This document shows, piece by piece, positions 59,901 to 64,000 of a stretch of DNA of 64,000 nt (position 1 is the stretch's first letter; each line of letters starts with the position of its first letter). A program made the translations under genes and the position numbers. Under the pieces are notes generated by a model. That model had not been told where the DNA came from, did not search any database, and was given only the letters and a program-made list of their open reading frames with translations. Source of the stretch: CAWKOH01 sp963851245 (lineage in GTDB: Bacteria; Actinomycetota; Acidimicrobiia; Acidimicrobiales; Palsa-688); contig CAWKOH010000003.1 of the NCBI GenBank assembly GCA_963851245.1, positions 186,001 through 250,000 of the forward strand, in the 5' to 3' direction.

Positions 59901-61472
59901 ATGACCACAACGTCTGAAAGAGCGCCGGACTTTCAGAGCCGGGGCGAAGGCAAAGGGCTGAAGGACGGCGCCATCGGCCTCCTGTCCAACACCGTGATCG
60001 CCATAGCCTCGGTAGCTCCGGCCTACAGCCTGGCTGCCGCTCTGGCATTCGTAGTCGGCTACGTCGGGCTCCAGTCGCCCGTCGTGATGCTTTTAGCGTT
60101 CGTGCCCATGGCGTGTGTGGCGGTCGGATACCAGCAGCTGAACAAGGTCATGCCCGACTGCGGGACTACCTTCACGTGGGGCACCAAGACGTTCGGTCCC
60201 AAGACCGGATGGATGGGGGGCTGGGGCATCATCGCCGCCGATGTCATCGTCATGGCCAACCTGGCCCAGATCGCAGCCCAGTACGGCTTTCAGTTCATAG
60301 GCGGCCTGTCACACAGCACCTACATATCGAACCTTTCCTCCAACATGCACTGGACCCTGTTGGTAGGTGTTCTTTGGATCATCGCCATGGCCTACATCTG
60401 CTACATCGGCATCGAGATCAGCGCCATGGTGCAGTACGGCCTGCTCGCCATCGAACTGACGATGCTCCTCATACTGAGCATCACCGCCCTGACCAAGGTC
60501 TATGCCGGCAGTGCCGGCCCACAGGCCATTCACCCTGCTGCCTCGTGGTTCAATCCGTTCAATGCCACCTTCTCGGCGTTCGCCCTCGGCATGCTCACGG
60601 CCTTGTTCATCTACTGGGGTTGGGACACCGCCGTCTCGGTCAACGAGGAGACCCGGGACAGGGACAAAGCGCCGGGCCAAGCGGCCATCACGTCGACCTT
60701 CGTCCTGCTGGTGACGTACGTACTCGTGACCGTTGCCGCCCAGGCCTTCGCCGGCATCGGCGACAAAGGGATCGGCCTCAACAACCCGGACAACTCGGGG
60801 GACGTCCTGTCCGTGCTCGGGGCGAGTGTCTTCGGTACCAAGGGACTGGGATGGCTGCTCTCCAACCTGCTGATCCTCATGGTCCTCAGCTCGGCCGCCG
60901 CCAGCACCCTGACCACCATCCTGCCGACGGCCCGCACCACGCTGTCGATGGCCGCCTACCGGAGCATCCCCACCAGGTTCGCCCGCATCCATCGCCGGTA
61001 CTTCACGCCCACCTGGTCCACCGTCGGAATGGCGCTCGTGTCCATCGCCTTCTACGTGGCCATGACATTCATCAGCACCAACGTTCTGGGCGACACCATC
61101 TCGTCCCTGGGGCTGATGATCGCCTTCTACTACGGACTGACCGGGATCGCTTGCGTCTGGTGGTTCCGCCACGAGCTGCTCACCAGCCGCCGGAACCTGC
61201 TCGTGAAGGGTGTGCTTCCGGGCTTCGGCGGACTGGTGCTCTTCGCGTTCTTCTTCTACGGGGCCAAAGAGTTCTGGAGCACGAGCTACGGCAGCACCTA
61301 CTGGACTCTGCCCTTCCCGCCGCACTGGCAGATCGGCGGGGTCTTCCTGACCGGCATCGGCGCCCTGATCGTCGGCGTGATCCTGATGTACATCTACCGG
61401 TTCGTGGCCCCGCCCTTCTTCCGCGGCGAGACACTGAACAAGGACACGCCCATACTGGTGCCTGAGAACTAG
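59901..61472 (+). CDS. APC-superfamily amino acid/amine permease
   Basis: A 523-residue transporter with about 12 to 14 hydrophobic spans. TM1 has the unwound motif SVAPAYSLAAALAF, followed by CGTTFTWGTKTFGPKTGWMGGW. Later WGWDTAVSVNEETRDRDKAPG is a typical APC loop, then VTYVLVTVAAQAFAG. Likely substrates are putrescine, GABA or a related amine by context. GGGGGGG lies four bases before ATG 59901. Transcribed with the aldehyde dehydrogenase (26-base gap). Confidence 0.88.
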   Translation: MTTTSERAPDFQSRGEGKGLKDGAIGLLSNTVIAIASVAPAYSLAAALAFVVGYVGLQSPVVMLLAFVPMACVAVGYQQLNKVMPDCGTTFTWGTKTFGPKTGWMGGWGIIAADVIVMANLAQIAAQYGFQFIGGLSHSTYISNLSSNMHWTLLVGVLWIIAMAYICYIGIEISAMVQYGLLAIELTMLLILSITALTKVYAGSAGPQAIHPAASWFNPFNATFSAFALGMLTALFIYWGWDTAVSVNEETRDRDKAPGQAAITSTFVLLVTYVLVTVAAQAFAGIGDKGIGLNNPDNSGDVLSVLGASVFGTKGLGWLLSNLLILMVLSSAAASTLTTILPTARTTLSMAAYRSIPTRFARIHRRYFTPTWSTVGMALVSIAFYVAMTFISTNVLGDTISSLGLMIAFYYGLTGIACVWWFRHELLTSRRNLLVKGVLPGFGGLVLFAFFFYGAKEFWSTSYGSTYWTLPFPPHWQIGGVFLTGIGALIVGVILMYIYRFVAPPFFRGETLNKDTPILVPEN

Positions 61473-61488
61473 CGGCAAGGAGGCCGGC

Positions 61489-62604
61489 ATGCGGATCGGT
61501 GTTCCGTCTGAGGTCAAGAACCACGAGTACCGCGTGGCGTGCACCCCGTCCGGAGTCCACGAACTGGTCCGGCAAGGCCACCAAGTGTTCGTAGAGCTCG
61601 GGGCCGGGAGCGGGTCGTCGATCCCGGATGCCGATTTCTTCGGGGCGGGAGCCCGGATGGTCGAGTCTGCGGATGACGTCTGGGGCGAGTCCGACCTCAT
61701 CTTGAAGGTCAAGGAGCCGGTGGAGGAGGAGTATCACCGCCTGCGGAAGGACCTGATCCTTTTTACCTATCTGCACCTGGCGGCGTCGCGAGAATGCACG
61801 GACGCCTTGTTGAAGGCGGGCACCACCGCCATCGCCTATGAGACGGTGCAGCTTCCGGATGGTTCGTTGCCCCTCCTGGCCCCCATGTCAGAGGTCGCCG
61901 GGCGCATGGCCCCTCAGGCCGGCGCCCACCATCTGCAGCGCGACGGTGGCGGCCGGGGCGTGCTCATGGGCGGCGTCTCGGGCACGTACGCGGCCAAGGT
62001 GGTCGTGATCGGCGCCGGCGTCTCGGGCATGAATGCGGCAGCTATAGCCCTCGGCATGCAGTCCGAGGTCCTGCTGCTCGATCGCGACGTGGCCCGCCTC
62101 CGGGAGGCGGACCGCATCTACCAGGGGCACTGCCAGACCATCATCTCCAACACCTATGAGATAGAGCGGGCCGTGCTGGACGCCGACCTGGTCATCGGCG
62201 CGGTACTGGTGCCGGGGGCCAAGGCGCCGATGCTCGTATCCAACGACCTGGTGTCGAGGATGAAGTCGGGTTCGGTCCTGGTGGACATCGCCATCGACCA
62301 GGGCGGGTGTTTCGAGGATTCCCGCCCGACGACGCATGCCGACCCGGTGTACAAGGTCCACGATTCGTTGTTCTACTGCGTGGCCAACATGCCAGGTGCC
62401 GTCCCCCACACTTCGACCTACGCCCTCACCAACGTCACCCTTCCGTACGCGGTCGAGATCGCCGGCCACGGCTGGAGGGACGCCCTTCGGTCCGACCCGG
62501 TGCTGGCGCTGGGTCTCAACGCCCACGACGGCCAGTTGACCTCGGCTCCGGTCGCGGCCGCGCACGGGCTGCCACACATACCCCTGGAGGCGGCGCTGGC
62601 CTAG
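61489..62604 (+). CDS. ald: Alanine dehydrogenase
   Basis: A 371-residue NAD-dependent enzyme. It has IGVPSEVKNHEYRVACTPSG, KVKEPVEEEY, FTYLHLAA, APMSEVAGRMAPQAGAHHLQ, the NAD site VVVIGAGVSGMNAA, and the tail GVVPHTST-like MPGAVPHTSTYAL with TLPYA. It deaminates alanine to pyruvate and ammonia or the reverse. Its position next to an aminotransferase using pyruvate suggests it recycles the alanine formed. AAGGAGG precedes the ATG. The TAG overlaps the convergent BldC-like stop by four bases. Confidence 0.95.
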   Translation: MRIGVPSEVKNHEYRVACTPSGVHELVRQGHQVFVELGAGSGSSIPDADFFGAGARMVESADDVWGESDLILKVKEPVEEEYHRLRKDLILFTYLHLAASRECTDALLKAGTTAIAYETVQLPDGSLPLLAPMSEVAGRMAPQAGAHHLQRDGGGRGVLMGGVSGTYAAKVVVIGAGVSGMNAAAIALGMQSEVLLLDRDVARLREADRIYQGHCQTIISNTYEIERAVLDADLVIGAVLVPGAKAPMLVSNDLVSRMKSGSVLVDIAIDQGGCFEDSRPTTHADPVYKVHDSLFYCVANMPGAVPHTSTYALTNVTLPYAVEIAGHGWRDALRSDPVLALGLNAHDGQLTSAPVAAAHGLPHIPLEAALA

Positions 62605-62924
62605 AGGGCGGTGGCGGCCGGCCGCCGGGCCAGCTGGGTGAGATGGACGGGCATTTCCGGATTGGCGCGTTCAGGGCCGTTGCGGCTCTCCTGGAGCAGC
62701 CAACGGATCCCATCGGCCGGATAGCGGCGGTGACCCCCCGGAGTCCGGACCGAGGGGATTTGGCCCCGCTTGGCCCATTCGGAGACGGTGCGCTCGGAGA
62801 CCTGGAACAATACGGCCACGTCAGCCGTCCGCAGCAGCTGTCCCTCCAAGGCGGCCGGAACTTCGGCGCCGAAGAGCATGGCGAGCAACTTTTTCCGTTG
62901 CTGATCCTGTGAATCGTCGGTCAT
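62601..62924 (-). CDS. BldC-like MerR/excisionase-type helix-turn-helix protein
   Basis: About 107 residues. A central DNA-binding domain (LLRTADVAVLFQVSERTVSE, WAKRGQIPSVRTPGGHRRY) is the small MerR/excisionase fold seen in actinobacterial BldC, a developmental and metabolic regulator. There is no effector domain. The ATG at 62924 has GAGGTGA five bases upstream and excludes a basic N-terminal stretch open to 63017. Targets are unknown. Convergent with ald by four bases (CTAG), divergent from coaE. Confidence 0.85.
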   Translation of the reverse strand: MTDDSQDQQRKKLLAMLFGAEVPAALEGQLLRTADVAVLFQVSERTVSEWAKRGQIPSVRTPGGHRRYPADGIRWLLQESRNGPERANPEMPVHLTQLARRPAATAL

Positions 62925-63131
62925 GCCGCTCACCTCGATCGAAACCGCGCCACGACCCAACCCGTAACTGGCCAGTCCGCGGGGTGAAGCCTCTCGGCCC
63001 CCGCCGGTCGGCCGCAATGGTCAGACTTGACTATCTTTCCCCGGCCCGGTGACTAGTTACCCGGGGTGGGCCTTGCGCCTGGCGAGCGCGGGTGGTGGTA
63101 CCGGCGATCGGGGCGACTAGCTTTTCGGCTC

Positions 63132-63755
63132 ATGCTTCTGGTGGGACTGACCGGCGGGATCGGGTCCGGGAAATCGACCGTCGCCGAGCTCTTGTGTGCC
63201 AGGGGCGCGGCCGTGGTGGATGCCGACGGCATATCCCGCCAGATCATGGAGCCGGGCGGTGCCGCCTTCCAGCCCGTGGTCGACCGCTTCGGACCAGCGA
63301 TAGTGGACGCCGGCGGCCGCATCGACCGTCCGGCGCTGGCGTCGCTGGTATTCGGCGATCCCGACGCCCTGGCGGATCTGAACGGGCTCACCCATCCGGT
63401 CATAGGCAGGGTTATGCGCGAGCGGGTGGAAGAACTGGCGGCGACTAGCGGGATCGTGGTGTTGGACATCCCGTTGCTCAACATCGCGACCAAGGACCGG
63501 TTCTCCTTCGGCGCCGTCGTCGTCGTCGACACGCCCGAGGCCGTGGCGGTGCAGCGTCTGGTCGAGCAGCGGGCGTTCAGCGAGGCCGACGCCCGGGCCC
63601 GGGTCGCCGCCCAGATATCCCGGGAAGAACGCCGGGCGTTGGCTGACCTCGTCATAGACAACTCGGGCGACCGGCCCGCCCTGGAGGCCGAGGTGGACCG
63701 GGCCTGGGCCTGGCTGTCGGAACACCTGGAGTCGGGTTCGGGCGTCTCGGCGTAG
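63132..63755 (+). CDS. coaE: Dephospho-CoA kinase
   Basis: A 207-residue kinase. The P-loop is GLTGGIGSGKST (5-16), followed by DADGISRQIMEPGG, the CoA-binding helix LNGLTHPVIGRV, and LDIPLLNIATKDRF, then VVVVDTPEAVAVQRL and ERRALADLVIDNSG. It phosphorylates the 3' hydroxyl of dephospho-CoA in the last CoA step. ATG at 63132 gives the P-loop start; upstream in-frame codons to 63066 are unlikely. No C-terminal UPF0157 fusion is present, unlike in some mycobacteria. Confidence 0.94.
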   Translation: MLLVGLTGGIGSGKSTVAELLCARGAAVVDADGISRQIMEPGGAAFQPVVDRFGPAIVDAGGRIDRPALASLVFGDPDALADLNGLTHPVIGRVMRERVEELAATSGIVVLDIPLLNIATKDRFSFGAVVVVDTPEAVAVQRLVEQRAFSEADARARVAAQISREERRALADLVIDNSGDRPALEAEVDRAWAWLSEHLESGSGVSA

Positions 63756-63778
63756 CCCGGCGGCTGAGGTGCGGCCGG

Positions 63779-63843
63779 CTGGGGGGCGGGGGGTCCGGGG
63801 CCGGGGGGTCGGGGGTCCGGGGTCGGGGAGTCGGGGTCGGGGG
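63779..63843 (+). repeat. G-run low-complexity tract downstream of coaE
   Basis: About 65 bases made of G runs of three to six separated by short TC, TCC or CC (such as GGGGGTCGGGGGTCC). It can form several G-quadruplexes on the plus strand and starts soon after the coaE stop. Similar G-rich sequence is seen at 46186 and, on the opposite strand, at 47688. Confidence 0.7.
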
Positions 63844-63902
63844 CGTGGCGCCGCCGATCGGGCTGCGCCGGCTTACAGGCCGCCGCGGGCTTCGAAATCT
63901 TT

Positions 63903-63942
63903 GTGTTCACTAGTACTACGTATATGGCGCGCTACTGAACAC
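63903..63942. repeat. Inverted repeat GTGTTCA/TGAACAC with AT-rich core
   Basis: GTGTTCA (63903-63909) is inverted as TGAACAC (63936-63942), 40 bases outer span. The right arm read in reverse is GTGTTCAGTA. Inside are the palindromes AGTACT (63912-63917), TACGTA (63917-63922) and GCGCGC. The surrounding hundred bases are AT-rich. A related GTGTTCAGT element lies at 28186. Confidence 0.55.
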
Positions 63943-64000
63943 TATGATGTCATCTAGCGATCCGACATGGTAGTTGGGCCTCCCGAGCTAGGTTGTCCCA

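Noticed and set aside
60309..61712. Minus-strand open frame of 467 codons over the permease
   Set aside because: The permease has clear transmembrane and family motifs; the opposing frame is a shadow.

Overview
The window is a high-GC, densely packed chromosomal segment. The gene content points to an actinobacterium: mycothiol synthase (mshD), an NDMA-type alcohol dehydrogenase, a menaquinone pathway, a PdtaR-like ANTAR regulator, a BldC-like DNA-binding protein, a four-domain ribosomal protein S1, many GTG/TTG starts and leaderless-looking genes. A dedicated trpF beside a separate hisA argues against the PriA-using Streptomyces/Mycobacterium type and suits a deep lineage such as Acidimicrobiia. 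That placement is inference. I see no phage, transposon or CRISPR array, so this is core genome.

Layout. 1-5.0 kb: minus-strand run of aldo/keto reductase, NDMA-type alcohol dehydrogenase, alpha/beta hydrolase and a DUF255 thioredoxin-domain protein cut by the window edge. 5.0-12.1 kb: menaquinone genes menE, menA, menH, menD, menF, menG on alternating strands, plus a MaoC-like hydratase. 12.1-15.5 kb: a small membrane protein, rlmN, a frameshifted mshD, nth and a small coiled-coil gene. 15.5-28.1 kb: one long plus-strand his-trp run (hisD-C-B-H-A-F, groES-like, hisI, trpE, ygfZ, lipoprotein, trpC-F-B-A), mostly with stop/start overlaps. 28.3-30.1 kb: MDR dehydrogenase and yqgE. 30.1-35.6 kb: transglutaminase, alpha-E protein, circularly permuted ATP-grasp protein and typA, all recognisable but riddled with frameshifts, most simply explained by poor local consensus. 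35.8-42.5 kb: ubiB-like kinase, aquaporin, bcp, then the fatty-acid run fabD-fabH-acpP-fabF with an unusual FabD. 42.6 kb: tRNA-Leu(CAA). 42.8-46.1 kb: MprAB-like two-component pair, a small coiled-coil protein and an ANTAR regulator. 46.1-48.5 kb: repeats, agmatinase and a DtxR-type regulator. 48.6-54.7 kb: polA, a diiron ferritin-like protein, a methyltransferase and rpsA. 55.1-62.6 kb: a polyamine/amine catabolic cluster (FAD amine oxidase, class-III aminotransferase, Lrp regulator, gamma-aminobutyraldehyde-type dehydrogenase, APC permease, alanine dehydrogenase). 62.6-64 kb: BldC-like protein, coaE, then a G-rich tract and an AT-rich inverted repeat.

How they work together. The men genes supply most of menaquinone synthesis (menB and menC are not here). 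The his-trp run supplies most of both amino-acid pathways (hisG, hisE, trpD and trpG are not here). The amine cluster reads as a closed loop: uptake, transamination onto pyruvate, aldehyde oxidation to GABA, and alanine dehydrogenase regenerating pyruvate. An agmatinase that would make putrescine lies about 8 kb away.

The observations I rate highest are the FabD carrying a C-terminal biotinyl-like domain with no modifiable lysine, the amine-to-alanine recycling cluster with a well-formed leaderless lrp promoter, the insertion of ygfZ and a lipoprotein gene inside the trp run, and the sharply bounded block of indels at 30.3-35.5 kb.
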